This document shows, piece by piece, positions 23,196 through 34,903 of a stretch of DNA of 64,000 nucleotides. The first letter of the stretch is position 1. Each line of letters opens with the position of its first letter. The position numbers and the translations under genes were made by a program. The notes below the pieces were generated by a model. It saw only the letters and a list, made by a program, of their open reading frames with translations. It searched no databases and was not told where the DNA came from. The DNA is from Paraspadella gotoi (taxonomy: Eukaryota > Chaetognatha). The stretch lies in the NCBI GenBank assembly GCA_051294375.1, contig CM119264.1:18917590-18981589 (forward strand), written 5' to 3'.

Positions 23196-24103
23196 GATTG
23201 CCAGTCGGAATTACTAATTTGGGAGTAAATTCACAGACTAACAGACTTTCAGCTTTTTTTTTTTTTAGCTGAGAATTCATGAACTCACTCCTCGCTCATT
23301 TTTTTTCGCCCCCTTCTTACTCATTCAAATTTTTATCGTACTAAGTCATTTTCTACTGTGTTTTTTCTTTGATCTGAGATAAATCATTTTCCCAAAATTT
23401 CATTTCTAAGGAAACTATTTATGGAGTTTTGTTTTAGAATTTGTAGGAATACGTAACTTAACCAGTCAATTTCATCTAATCTAGCTTGTCCGAAACTTAA
23501 TCGGAAAAACAAACATTCATAAGTAAACGAAGGCTCTTTCGTGCCGAATAGCCTATACTTAGGACTAATTAAAATGATTCAATTATTAAAAGCGCAGAAA
23601 TTATCAAAATCTATAGAAATGTAATGATGACATCATTACTAATGATGTACGTAAGTGCTAGATTTGGGGTTTCGCAATTAGTATTTATTTCGGACTGAAA
23701 GCGAGGCTTTAAATTCATTACAACCCGGGCTAAATTTTATTTTCGCCGACCGCGTTTTTGGCGGCTTTTGAAAAATTAAAAATATTTACTTTTACTTTCG
23801 CCGACCAGCGTTAAGTAGTCCAGTTTGATTATCCTAAATTTGTCCAGGAGAAAAACCCAATATAAGTTAGCCAACACAAAAGCTTTATCCTCTGACGAAA
23901 TTCTTCAAAGGCAAACTGGACCAAATTGCACTTCACACCTGACTATTTCGCAAACGTAAATTTATTTCCCAGTTTGACAAAGGTTCTTTGTTTTATCACA
24001 AATTTAATTCCAATAAAACGATCATTATATAAAAGATAGGTTCAGGCAATTCATGTTTCTGATAGTAAAATGCTTTTGGAGAATTAGAAATGCGTTCGAC
24101 ATC
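23196..24103. other. PDI 3' UTR and convergent intergenic DNA
   Basis: The PDI 3' UTR runs into AT-rich sequence between convergent genes (PDI on plus, the unrecognised gene on minus). AATAAA-type signals are not clear; ATAAAT occurs near 23380 and AATAAA near 24012. No exon is visible. Confidence 0.4.
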
Positions 24104-26632
24104 CTACGATTGAGCCTCGCGTTGGTTTTGAACATGATTCCAAAGGTCGTCCTTTCGGGTTCCGCTTTGTGTCGGCCAGGCTAACAAATATGAAATTTTA
24201 ATTGCATGAGTATACAAACCTAATGATAAAAGAGAATTATTATAGATACATAGAACTTACGAATAAATGGTTCTTTCAGTTTTTTTCCAGATTCTATAGG
24301 TTTTGCGGCTGCGTTCTGTTTAGTTTCGCTTAAAAGTTTGTTCAGAGTAGGATAATTTTGTTGCCTTCTTTGTTGAAGCAACTTTTGAAATAAATCCTGC
24401 AACGATACATGAAATACCATTAAATACTGAAAACCAAACTAATACAGTGCCGTATAAAAAAAACTAATAAGTCACGAAACGTAGGCATTACAAAAACGGG
24501 CCAAATAATCTTCACCTTTTCTCGGAAATACGACGCGTTAACTTGTAAATTTTCTCCATTTTGCAACAACGTTTCTGCCCTCATATTGAACCCAAAAGAA
24601 CGACCCTACGTGAAATATTAGTTTATTTTATTGATATTACCAATTTCATTAATTGAAAAAAACATTTTATAGTCAAGAAACAATAGACGGACCTTGGAGC
24701 TTATCAAAACATGAAACATCCGATTTACCCATCCAAATACGAATGATGTAAATCTCTTTGTAATACTTGAATACTGTTGAATCTATTATATCCTAACATA
24801 CATACTTGTTCCAATAATAGATATTGCAAAAATTCAATACAAGATAGCAAAATTAAATACAAAATAGCTTATTTATTAAATATTGGTTGTACCATTTCAT
24901 ACTTTGCTACACTTCGTTTCATATTATTAATTCCACAACCGTCCCAATTATTTAAAATTTTTCACAATTACGTTCTGAGCTAGAGTTTCTTCCTCTAACG
25001 GATCCTCGTCTTCAGCATCACAGTGATTGGCACAGCTTTTGTTTCGCCAACGACGGCCTGTTAACGCCCTGGGGGGAAAAACAATGTATTTTTATACGTA
25101 CATAATTATTTTTACCTAATAGTAATACCTTATCGATTCTTTTTTTCAATTCTCTTATATTATGTGATTAACTTATTATTTAGGCAAGAAATTAAAAGTT
25201 GAAAGCAATTAATTTTTTTACCTTGGATTTGCAAGACAATCATGGTCCACTTTAGGAAATTCCGTCTCATTAACATTGTAGCCAGTCGAATTCTTACAAC
25301 TTTCTCCTGGTAAGGACGCTTTGGCAGATTGAGGACGAGCAGCTGGCTTGACGGATTTAGGTGTTGGACCTTTAGCGGACTGAGGTCGGCCGATGAGGTG
25401 GACGGATTGAGATCGCGGAGACAAGGCCGAGCGGCGAAAAATTACGGCTTCGTTACCGCAAAGAGTGATTCCATCGATCGGATTAAGGATCGATTCCAGC
25501 TGAGTCTTTCAAGGAAATTTAAGGGATCAGAAGTCGCCTAGAATTCTAAGAAGTAGGTTTTCATCAACCCATGATTTCTAGTTTATCACCTGCAAAGTGA
25601 CTGCTTTCCGTTCTCTATCGCTGTAAACGGGTGACCGAAAATTTATTAGGTCCGCAAGAGAATTGTCTTCCACGTCGATACCTTGCGAGGTCGCCGTAGG
25701 GGAATGAGCGCCATCAGCTCCATAAAAAGTCTGCATCAAACTTCTCTTTTCAGTATGAGAATAATATGTAACTTGCCTTTTGCGTAATTTTAATGAAAAT
25801 TACCCTCTCATCGTTTTTGGCTTCTTGCTGTTGTTTTTGCCGCAAGAGATCAAGCTCGTTGATCTCCTTAAGAATTCTTTTCAGGATGGTGGCTTCGTCG
25901 GGTTCCTGTTTCGGTTTCTAGAATTGAAAAACATATAAAATAAGCAAATTTAACCTTATAAAAAATGTAATTCTTCCCAAATTTTAAACGTGACTCGTTA
26001 AAAATTTTACGCTTTAATTGTTACTTTCATTCTAAATGCTAGCTTTAAATTTAAGTTCAAATACTTCAACCAATTTTTTAACCATAGCTATAACCACAAA
26101 TTTAGAAGCTTATGAAATGGCCTTTCCTGCACATTGCACAATTTTCAATGCGTTTACTTTTTGAAAAATTACTTTTGGTAAGGCTGGCATCTGAACCAAA
26201 ACTACGTCATTGAGATTAGGTACTGAAGGTTTGAATCGAGAACACAGATCATCTTCGAAGGAACATAGTTTCAGCATCGGTCTGATCGAAGTAGGGTTGT
26301 GAGAATTTCTGAAAAAAAAAAAGTATTTTAAGAACTTAAAACCAAAGACATGACGATCTAATTATAAACCTGCTTTTCTTTGGTCGTATTTTAGTTTTTC
26401 CGTTTAACTCTTCCTGGTCGGAGTCCGAATCCGACCCAGACAAACCCATCATGTGTTCTGGTCGTTTTGAATAATATAAACCTAGCGAAACGTTATAAGC
26501 ACACAATTGTTTGTCGAAAGGCTCGAAGGTAGGAGTAGCAGTCGATGGCTTCGGCTTGGCTGGTGCGTTGGAGGTTTTCTGTTTAAAGTTATTATGCCTA
26601 GTTGAATATTTTATCGATTGCGAAAGTACCAT
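24104..26632 (-). CDS. Unrecognised 445-residue protein, nine exons
   Basis: Nine minus-strand exons chain in phase: 26632-26370, 26308-26173, 25917-25804, 25730-25590, 25505-25222, 25068-24972, 24605-24516, 24396-24261 and 24180-24104. I do not recognise the family. The protein is hydrophilic, with no signal peptide or membrane segment. An acidic SGSDSDSDQEE cluster lies near residue 70, a likely short coiled coil (LKRILKEINELDLLRQKQQQ) near residues 145-165, two RPQSAK repeats near 255-280, a Gln-rich helix (LFQKLLQQRRQQNYPTLNKL), and a C-terminus reading PWPTQSGTRKDDLWNHV. Low-complexity linkers with short helical motifs would fit a scaffold, but that is inference. The start is 224 bp after the GAR1 stop, same strand. 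A GTAAGC just before the ATG could be a 5' UTR donor, so the first exon is less sure. Confidence 0.7.
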
Positions 26633-26855
26633 GTTTAGCTTACCTCATTTTGAGATCTTTTTTTACTTGAAACTATCAATTTATTTTGCCGCTTTAAACT
26701 GGAAAATTAAAGAAAAAACGATTGAAAAAGGCTTCAACTTTTGAAACAAAGTAGGTACATACTTTGACCAACAGACAAGTATTTATACATCGAAAATTTC
26801 TCGAGAGCATGAGCACAATTAACTACGACACAGTGAAACTGTAATGAATCAATAA

Positions 26856-27641
26856 CTAAAATCGACCACGCTTATTGGGCGGACCACCACCCCCAGAAAA
26901 TGGTCTTTTAAATCCACCACCGCCTCCGCCAAAACCCCCTCTTCCTCTCCCTCGTCCCCCAAATCCGCCTCCGCCACTTCCGCGGGCCCCGCCTCCTCCA
27001 CGTCCAAATCCACCCCCGCGGCCGCCTCGGCTTCCTCGCCCGCCACCCCGCCCGCCACCCCGCCCACCGCCGCGTCCAGATTGTGCACCGGGCAGGAAGC
27101 GACTTAAAGGTAAGAGTTTGTTTACGTCAATAAAAAATTTCGTCGCCGAAGCGAAAGAGGCGGCTTTAACGTCGTTGTTGAGTTTTACGCTAAAATAATA
27201 ATCGCGTATCGAGCCAAAAATTTCGTCAACTGTAAATGGAAAGAAAGTTAATTGAAAAAAAGTTAACGGTACAATATAAATGACGGTATTTTGAAACTAA
27301 GTTTACCTTTTCCGATCTGTTGTTTGTTCTCAAGAAAGATGGGGGCGTTAAAGTAAGGGACTTGCTCCGTTTTGGTTGACTTGCAAACAAGATCTTCTTG
27401 ACAAGGATGCTTCATTTCTCCTATCTCCGTCACCTCATCCGGTGGCCCTTGATCCTAAAAATGAGAATGGAAAATGTGTGTTAAAATTATATAAAAAAAT
27501 AAAATTAATCTAGTTCGTTTTTGGCCCAATTATGTAGTCTTATCATACCTGGTATCTGTTGAAACCACCTCTTCCGCCCCTACCACCACCCCGAAAAGAG
27601 CCTCGGCCTCCACCCCTGCCTCTTCCTCCACCACGAAACAT
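26856..27641 (-). CDS. GAR1: GAR1, H/ACA ribonucleoprotein subunit 1
   Basis: Three exons chain in phase to 204 residues: 27641-27549, 27454-27307 and 27229-26856. An N-terminal glycine/arginine-rich (GAR) segment (about 1-30) precedes the conserved core with [44 protein letters not shown] and YYFSVKL. A long C-terminal GAR domain of RGG repeats follows. GAR1 binds dyskerin (NAP57/Cbf5) in H/ACA snoRNPs that guide pseudouridylation of rRNA and snRNA and form part of telomerase; it acts in nucleoli and Cajal bodies. The plus-strand Pro-rich ORF over exon 3 is only the antisense of RGG codons. A TTTTTAG acceptor-like site lies 16 bases before the ATG. Confidence 0.95.
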
Positions 27642-28657
27642 GATTATAAAAGAAAACCTAAAAATTAAAACGTACGTACAACGAAGAAAACAAATTAGAT
27701 TTTTCTTCGAGGTTACACGAGCAAATTACAAACATTTTGCTTTAAACGTATATTATAAAATAGGACAGTAGTAAAACAAAGTCGACGACAGCTTTGAAAA
27801 AATAGTTTGTTTCAACCTAAATCTATAAAACAGTAATAATATAAAACTAGCCAAGCAATTAGTAATTAATAATTCGATGAATGCAACACTCGGACTAGTG
27901 AGAGAGAGATCGTTAGTTGGCCGGACTTAAATTTATTAGTTATAGTTATTTATAGTTATATATGCCGTGAATAAGATGTGTAAATTTCGAGTACATCTGA
28001 GGAGCGTAACACTTTCTTGGATTAAAAAGATAAGACAGATTTGAAATTAAAAAAAATATGCAAAAACTTATGTATATATGTAAAATTTTTTTTATTCACC
28101 AAGAGAAAGCGAAATTATCATTTGTCCTTTGTGCCATTTTATTGATTTACTTTTACCAAAAAATCATGTAAAATAATGCCGGTTGTACCCCCTATGTATA
28201 CCGGCTGATATCTTCAATATTCATTCTGTATCATGGTTGAGCACTGGGTTTGTCAAAAGGGCCAGAGTTTGAAAATGCCACACAGGGACTTTTAGAAAAA
28301 CCGGCTAAAATCCGAGGTCATTTTAAATTTTCGGCCTTTCAAACTGAACAAAACTTTTTAATATGATAAAGTAGGTTAAATGTAATTAAGAAGTTTTTGA
28401 AAAAATGCATAAAAGCTAATAAAGTATCCACGATTTCTCAAAAAAAAAATTTCAGATATTTAAGACAACAACTTAATGAAAAATAACTAATTGATCAAAA
28501 AACATTTTCAAAGAATTAACACTTGCATATATGGCCCTAAGTGACAAACCCTGGTTGAGCAACGAGTTTTTCGAGGAATGCCAAAGAACAGAATTTAGAA
28601 AGCAATAAGGAAATTGTTCTGGCATAAAACGTCGAATAGTAATATATAGTAATAAAA
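27642..28657. other. Intergenic between GAR1 and AMPK gamma
   Basis: AT-rich DNA with no supported exon. It contains the GAR1 5' region and, from 28658, a dispersed repeat. This is the widest space in the minus-strand array. Confidence 0.4.
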
Positions 28658-28917
28658 TATTCCCCGATCTAATACTTAAGAGGGTGGTCTTTTCATAAAA
28701 TTGAAACATTCTTTGAAATATTAGAACATTTTATTGATAGGGAAGCCAGGAACTCTGGGAGTGAATAAACGAGACTGTGAGAGTCTTGATTGAAAGCTTG
28801 TAGGGACCTGCTATGTCATTATCTTGTAAGAGTGATGGAGGCCTTAAAGCACCAAAGCCTGTCCAAAGTCATGGGAAATGAATGGATAATATTTATATTG
28901 GTTGTACCAATTTTATA
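28658..28917 (+). repeat. Dispersed repeat R, copy 1
   Basis: The blocks TATTCCCCGATCTAATACTT, GGTCTTTTCATA, AATGAATAAACGAGACTG or similar, GAGTCTTGATTGAAAGCTTG, GGACCTGCTATGTCATTATC, CACCAAAGCCTGTCCAAAGT and TATATTGGTTGTACCAATTT occur in this order. The same order appears at 44622-44895, and partially at 44459-44576 and 60136-60320. No coding frame is conserved. The near-palindrome ATTGGTTGTACCAAT marks the 3' end. Confidence 0.8.
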
Positions 28918-29171
28918 AAAACATTTGTTTTTTTATAATTTTTAGCCGTTTTAAAATTTTTTTGTATCACAGACAAATATTTAACTATATAAAAATATTA
29001 AACTCAAGCCCCCTTTTTAAATTAACAATTTTATATTAAATTTTATTTTTAGAATCAATGCTGGCCGACGGGATTTGAAATCCCGAAGGAAAAAAAGATA
29101 AAAAATACAACGAACAAAGATCATCAGAGGGATATCGAAATAAAAAAGTCATAAACTTCCTGTTCTCGGTC

Positions 29172-32100
29172 TTATTCAGGAATAGATTGGGCTCGGGATT
29201 TTCCAAATACGGGGCCCCTTTTCGTGGGAGGGCCAGCGCCACTGGCTTCCGATCTCAGGATCAGAAATATTAGAAGGTCCGAAAGAGAGACGACGCCAAC
29301 TACTTTCTTGTTTTCGTCGACGACGACGAGACGGTGGACTTCGTGTCTTGCTATCCGCTCCGTCACCACGGCGACGCTCTCGCTTCGTTTGCACGTGATC
29401 ACGGCACCAAAAACGGAAGGCCTAATAATAGTATTTTAGTCAATTTAAAGGACAGAAACGGGTGATATGTAAAATTAAAATTGTAAATTTACAATTTCAC
29501 TCCCTCCCACGATCTCTTCCGCCGCTCAAATATTAATATTAATTAGTTAATTAAATATTAATTAATTAATGATTTGTTTGTTTATTTTGTTCATATTGTC
29601 TTGGGAACAGAATAGTAAAATATAATATATTTGTAGTAATATCCTTATAAAATAGTAAATTTTAAAAATAATTTTTTAAAAACTTTTAATAAAGATTCAG
29701 ATTCTTCATAAAACGTTGAATCAAAAATATAAAACATGTTGTCAAAAATTCTGTTATCTTCAGCATTTAAAACGGAAAAAAAGTGAATATTCATAATTTT
29801 TTTATTTTCTGTAGTAGAAACTCATATATGTTAAAACGTTTTAATAATTTTTTGTGATCCAAACATTAAAATATCATATAACATATTTTATAAAAGTTTA
29901 TTTTTTTTACGGCGAATCCAAATCTGTTCTTAAAAAATAGTGATCAAGTTCCCTCTCTCATTTCTCTGCCGTCGGTTCCCTGAGGGAAGCCTCCTCTCTG
30001 ATTGTCAATCTGAAAAAAAGGCGGAGAAGACAGGAGAGACAAGCTACTTGATAATCCATTCTCTGCATTGTCACCCCCCCCCTCCCATTGCGAGACCTTC
30101 TCTGGTCATTTGAGAATTGGTCGAGCGTGATCCTTATCCCAAGTCTATTCATCCATGTCTGTATATTGGCCCCTTGTCAAGCTCATAGGTCCACTTCAGG
30201 TGTAGATAAAGAGGCTGTGGAGAAGTCCACCATGGGAGTTATTGTTTTGTCATCCAGTGGTCATTGTGATGAAAGGGATTTAATCTGCCCATTTGTTTGG
30301 AGAACATGTAGTGCCTTCTTGGCTTTGCCAATGGGTTTAGCTGGTTGTATCTGCTTGTTAGGTTTTGGTGGATTGGTGGTGGTTTGATTTTAAGATCCAT
30401 CAGTTTTGGGATGATTCTGACAGGATCTGCTTGGTTTTTTTGTTTCTTTTCTTTCTCAACCTTTTTCTGCTCATGCTGCTTGTAATTTTTTGAATTGTTT
30501 GTACTAATATTTCTAAGGCTTGTCACTTCAGTAGTGAGTTTTCTCAGCTGGTCTTCTATGGAGTGAATTTTATCCTCTAGTTTTGCACAGGGAAGAGACA
30601 TTTGGTTGTAGCTGTGGGACGATTCTATTTTGTTGTTTTGAATGACAACTGTTTTTGATTTGATTGTTCGAATGTTCTCACATTTTTATGCATGTGCAAG
30701 GTCAGCTTGATCAGTTTGGTATAAATTAGAAATTTCATCAAATTGGAGAAATCGGGTAGAATCTGAATAGATTCGCTTGGGGCTTCCTCAGTTTGGGTTG
30801 AAATTGTATTGCTATGAGGGGGGACCCCTGAGTTTAAACTGTGTTTTGAGGTATTTGATTTGTGTGTCTTCTTTTTGTGCAGGGTTCTGACTTAAAACCT
30901 GTATATGGCCCAGAGAATATTTTGGCAAATACCTGTTCTATGCTAAGTTTCTTGGGTTGTAGTGCATGTTTTTGTTCTTCTTGGGTTTTGTGGCTAGTCG
31001 CTTCAAGCTCTTTTTCTTCCTCTGTGGTTTTTTCTACATTGTTTTTTTCTTTATCTTTACGTTTGTCTTTGTCTTCAGTACCTTCAGATTTTGAATGGTT
31101 AGGTACTTTAATTTGTGCCATTATAATTCACCTGCTAAACGTAATTCCTCTTCTTTTTTTCTTTTCTCCTTCTTTCTTCTTCCTTTCTTTTTTCTTTTTC
31201 TTCTTTTATTTTCTTTTCTTGGGATAAACGATCAAATTCATCTTTAAAAATGATGCCATCTTTAATGTCATAGCACTTAATGTACAAACCATAACTTTTT
31301 CTGGTTTTATCAAATAACATGTTTTCACAGTTGTGGAGTTCGTCTTAGATTGAATGGGTACAATATCCATTTGCCAAGGTTTGGTTTGTGATTCTATTGG
31401 AAGATCATAGGAGGAGCTTGGGCTTCTAAATAAAAGTCGAGCCTCATGAGTTAAGTTATTTTGAAATAGTTTCATTACTCCTAAGTGTGGTCCATCAAAC
31501 GTTGAGGGGGCTGAATAGTACTTGTCATAAAGATGTCATTTCTTAAAGATTATTTCATCTTCATTGGGTAGTGACGTGGGAATATAGTAAGGTGGGGGAT
31601 GAGCCTGGTGGCTGCACTTTCAAAGTGATTTTGCTTGGTAGTTGTTGGTTCGTTTATTGTTTTGTTTCTTTGTGTGGAGCATTTCTTTTAAAGGGTGAGA
31701 GAGAAATATTGTTTTTAATGTCGCGACTTTGGCTTTGGCTTCTTTTTATTCTGGATAGCATTAAAAGGGAGAGATCGAGTTTGTCTTTTGTGTATGGGAG
31801 AATTCTGGGTCACGTGACGGCGTGGCTCAGAGAGAAAACACATGGCCATTGGGAAAGTCCGATAGGCGATCTTTTGTTAAATTTAGCGTAGTTTTTTCAA
31901 AGAATCCAATGTAAATGGGGGGGGGCGGCCGTTGGAATTTAAAAATTCTCTTTTTAATAGTCTGGGAATATAGGATTGTTTTTATGAGCTTTAAATGTTG
32001 AAGAAATGTTTTTTTGTTTATGTAGCTTAAATTTAATTTTCCTAAAGATATGCCTTTTTTGAGAGATTGAGGGATTTTATTATTTTTTTATTTTTTTTTG

Positions 32101-34232
32101 CACTCAGGCTACGTTTAAATGCACTCCTGAATTCGCAAAATGGGTATTGTTTTTAAATTTTCAGTCTTGATTTTATTCCTTATAACGTCGTTTTTTGTGG
32201 TTCGTTTTTAACTTTTTAAAAAATTGTTGGTCAAATCTTTTTTATTTTTTTTTTAAATTTATTTTTATATATATATTTTGAGTAGACAAATCGGGAGGTT
32301 TACGTAGGATGACGTAATTCTTTTTGGTAGGGTAGCGTAATTTTTGATGGAGGGTAGCATAATTTTGGTAGAGTTGTCTTCTTAGGAGGCGTGGTGAGTC
32401 TAATCCAGTCGTCACCACAACCAAGGAAGTAGGTGTAGTTTATTAAGGGAGAAATAGGAGGAGTTTTATTGACATCAGAACACGTTGGGATGTTGATAAT
32501 TAACATACAAAATATGTAGATTATGCAGAGAAAAGGCAGCCAAACAATATAACAAATAGTCCATAAGGAGTTTGATGTTAGTTTCTTGAAGGTAAGTTGA
32601 AGAGTGATCAAGTTCCCTCTCTCGTTTCTCTGCTGTCGGTTTCCTGAGGGAAGCCTCCTCTCTGATTGGTCAATCAGAAGAAAAGACGGAGAAGCCAAGA
32701 GAGACAAGCTACTTGATAATCCATTCTCTGCGTTGATTTAATGACAATTTTTTATTCACTTACCATCAAAATATTGAAAAAAACAGTTATACTTATTCTT
32801 GCAGACTTTTTATAAGTTCTCGGAATCTATTAAAATTTATAAAAAAACAGTTTTGGCTTTCATATCTAATATTATCTATAAATTTTAAAAAGTTAATTAC
32901 TAGGGTATAGAGTCATATTAAAATTTTTTTCTCCATCTAAAGTTTACTTAAAACTGTCTAAATTTTCATTTGAGCAGGTACTCGCCCCCTAATCTAAAGA
33001 AACTTATTAAACCTAAACCGCGAGCTCTTCACCGTCTGCGTCTTCAGTGTACTGTACAACCAAACTTACCGTTTAGCCAACGCCTCCCCCATTGTCATTT
33101 GCGGATCGCATTTCTTCTGGGCCGCCAAATGAATGACGTCAAATTTTGAATAAATGTCGAGCAACTCGCCGTTGGAAGCCAAAACTGGCAACGCGGACAC
33201 TCGTCGTCTAACAGGAGCAGATTAACTCAGTTAGAAACTTAATATAAAATAATGGACCGAATTACCCGATAAAAAGGTGCAAAGCGTCAAGAAGTTTCGT
33301 TTCCCTCGTAACCGAGGCCAAATTCTTAAAAGTTCCAATATTGAGGTCACCGATGGGCTGATGCATGAATTTTGGTACTGGCAAGTCATAGATGTATAGA
33401 AAAAGAAAGCGAAGAAGTCGTTTGTGGGTTAAAATGTAAAGCGGATCTCCAGACAATGGATCCATAAGAGGAAGTCGGTGAACCTGCAATCGGAAATTTT
33501 TTTTGATTAAAAGTCAAAGAACTCGTCGATCTTCGCTGACTGCGCAAACCTTGTGGCTTATAAGTCTATCCAGCGCAGCGTATAGACTTTCGTCAGGATC
33601 CATACCGATGAAGGGATGTTTCCGCTTTTGCAAGAGTCGGCACCAAGTATTAATGCTCTCGCCGTCCATGTCTCTTAACACAGGCGAAGTTTCTCTTTCG
33701 AATCCGCCCGACTCCTGCGCTTGGGATTTTTTTTCCCACACTTCACGATGTCGTTCGTCCTCGAACCTCATTATTAGGAGATTGATGAAATCAGTGATGG
33801 TCAACATGCCGACGAACTCTTGCTTGGAGGAGTCCCAGAGGGGTGCTGCTCGCAGCCCGTTGTAACGGAGAGCGAAGAAAGCCTTGGTAAAATGTAAGCA
33901 GTTGAAAGCTCGAAAAGAATAAAAGCTGGCGCGTTCCTATTTCGGCGCCCTCAAATGCTTTTTGTAAAGATACTATTGATACGTTTCCTTACTTTTTCGA
34001 TCATGAGCTCCGTGTCTAAAACAATGAGCTTGGAACTATGAGGAACGGTATCCCAACATTTGTAAGATTTAAAAAAAACCGAATACAAGTCGTCGAGGTT
34101 CTTGATGCTTTTCAGGCCGATCTTTTCATGAAGCTGGGCCTGTTTGTGTAACAGATTCGCCTTTGGGTAGCAAAATGGAGTGATGGGAGTTTTGTCGTCC
34201 GCGTCATCTTCAAACTCAGAGGAATGCTTCAT
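29172..34232 (-). CDS. PRKAG: AMP-activated protein kinase gamma subunit
   Basis: Five exons chain in phase to 392 residues: 34232-33993, 33882-33550, 33483-33266, 33207-33070 and 29421-29172. The gamma subunit binds AMP/ATP through paired CBS (Bateman) domains and tunes AMPK activity to cellular energy. All four CBS regions are visible: one around KSYKCWDTVPHSSKLIVLD to FVGMLTITDFINLL, a second around HRLPLMDPLSGDPLYILTHK, a third around RVSALPVLASNGELLDIYSK, and a fourth around EVHRLVVVDENKKVVGVVSL. The linker before the second CBS is somewhat longer than usual. The N-terminus is short. The last intron is 3.6 kb and holds a nested LTR-type element and a foldback fragment, yet the splice phase is intact. 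The start is 131 bp downstream of the BAP18-like stop. Confidence 0.95.
29608..29940 (+). mobile_element. Foldback element family 2, truncated copy in an AMPK gamma intron
   Basis: The sequence GTAGTAATATCCTTATAAAA, AAAGATTCAGATTCTT, TCTTCAGCATT and ACGGCGAATCCAAATCTGTT runs collinear with the reverse complement of 46834-47242. The copy stops abruptly at 29940, where the LTR of the next element begins. The missing end is not visible on the far side of that element. Confidence 0.6.
29941..30070 (-). repeat. 3' LTR of the retroelement
   Basis: This is the left copy of the 130-bp direct repeat, immediately after the polypurine tract on the minus strand. It differs from the right copy at scattered positions, which indicates an old insertion. 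Confidence 0.55.
30239..31475 (-). pseudogene. Gag-like open frames inside the LTR element
   Basis: Minus-strand frames at 31475-31206, 31320-31135, 31121-30834 and 30601-30239 encode hydrophilic Lys/Glu-rich protein pieces. One has a coiled-coil-like LEDKIHSIEDQLRKLTTEV segment. They are broken by stops and frame changes and have no zinc knuckle. By position they would be Gag. No family is recognised. Confidence 0.35.
32605..32735 (-). repeat. 5' LTR of the retroelement
   Basis: This is the right copy of the direct repeat. On the minus strand it is followed by CTCTTCAACTTACCTTCAAG, where a primer-binding site would sit; I could not match it to a tRNA. Confidence 0.5.
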
Positions 34233-34363
34233 CGTGATCAGCGAACGAGCATCTTATGTTATAAATAGTCTTTATGTCAACGTGTTTGCTTTGTTCAAGG
34301 AAACGACATCCTCTGATCAAAAGAAAAAAGTGACCATGCATAAAAAAATTAAAAAATAAGCGA

Positions 34364-34903
34364 TTAAAAGTTTTCATCTTCGTCGTCCTCGGCGACTCCA
34401 CAAGGAGCGTTCAAAGCCGCCAACGTCACTTCCGGCTTTCCACCGCGCAACGGTGTCGTGTCCCGAGGGTCAGGGGACAAAGGCGCCTCCGTGAGTGAAG
34501 ATGGCGACATTGTATTCGAAGGCGGGTACAAAAAAATATCGGGCAACAGGGACATTGAAGGAATAACGGGGGCGGGTTCTTGTAATTGAACTGCGTCTCT
34601 CGAAGAAATGGTAGAATGTAACTTAAAGGAAATTTGGTCGGCTGTTGAATCGGTTCGTGCAATTTGTTGCATAAGGATGGTTTTACGACAGTCTTCCGCG
34701 GAGGGAAGCACGTTTGATTGTTTCCCTTTTGACGTGACTATTTTTTTACCACGTTTTGAAATTCTTCCGAAATTGATAGCTTTTTCTCCCGATGTAGCGA
34801 TTTTGTAGGCGGGATCGTGAAGACGCATCGCGGCGTCACCGAGCTCAGAAAAAACCGAGCCAGCGGCCAGGAAAAGTTCGCCAACTTGTGCAGCTGATGT
34901 CAT
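34364..34903 (-). CDS. BAP18-like chromatin protein, apparently without SANT domain
   Basis: A single uninterrupted exon of 179 residues. The first 30 residues (MTSAAQVGELFLAAGSVFSE, then LGDAAMRLH) match the N-terminus of BAP18/C17orf49, a subunit of MLL1/WDR5 and NURF chromatin complexes that helps read H3K4me3. The C-terminal EVTLAALN followed by an acidic end matches the BAP18 EVTLSALN region. The middle lacks the tryptophan-containing SANT-like helices expected there and is instead Ser/Pro-rich with a basic GRISKRGKKIV stretch. It could be a diverged or shortened member. It stops 131 bp before AMPK gamma on the same strand and has no introns, unlike its neighbours. Confidence 0.6.
   Translation of the reverse strand: MTSAAQVGELFLAAGSVFSELGDAAMRLHDPAYKIATSGEKAINFGRISKRGKKIVTSKGKQSNVLPSAEDCRKTILMQQIARTDSTADQISFKLHSTISSRDAVQLQEPAPVIPSMSLLPDIFLYPPSNTMSPSSLTEAPLSPDPRDTTPLRGGKPEVTLAALNAPCGVAEDDEDENF

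Larger units (their letters stand above)
29941..32735 (-). mobile_element. LTR-type non-autonomous retroelement remnant
   Basis: Two direct repeats of about 130 bp bound the element: 29941-30070 and 32605-32735. They share TGATCAAGTTCCCTCTCTC, TGAGGGAAGCCTCCTCTCTG, GAGACAAGCTACTTGATAAT and CCATTCTCTGC. Just inside the left repeat, the minus strand has a G-rich polypurine tract (30071-30088), as expected before a 3' LTR, so the element reads on the minus strand. The internal 2.5 kb carries Lys/Glu-rich open frames but no reverse transcriptase, protease or integrase motif. Target duplications are not clear. Confidence 0.6.

Noticed and set aside
26875-27198. Proline-rich plus-strand ORF
   Set aside because: Exact antisense of the GAR1 RGG domain codons.
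30862-31227. 121-codon plus ORF in the LTR element
   Set aside because: Antisense to the Lys/Glu-rich Gag-like frames; the Phe/Leu content is a mirror of AAA/GAA codons.
32380-32430. Retroviral-type primer-binding site (GGTGACGACTGG on minus)
   Set aside because: It would require the LTR to extend about 200 bp beyond the shared repeat, and the other copy shows no such extension.
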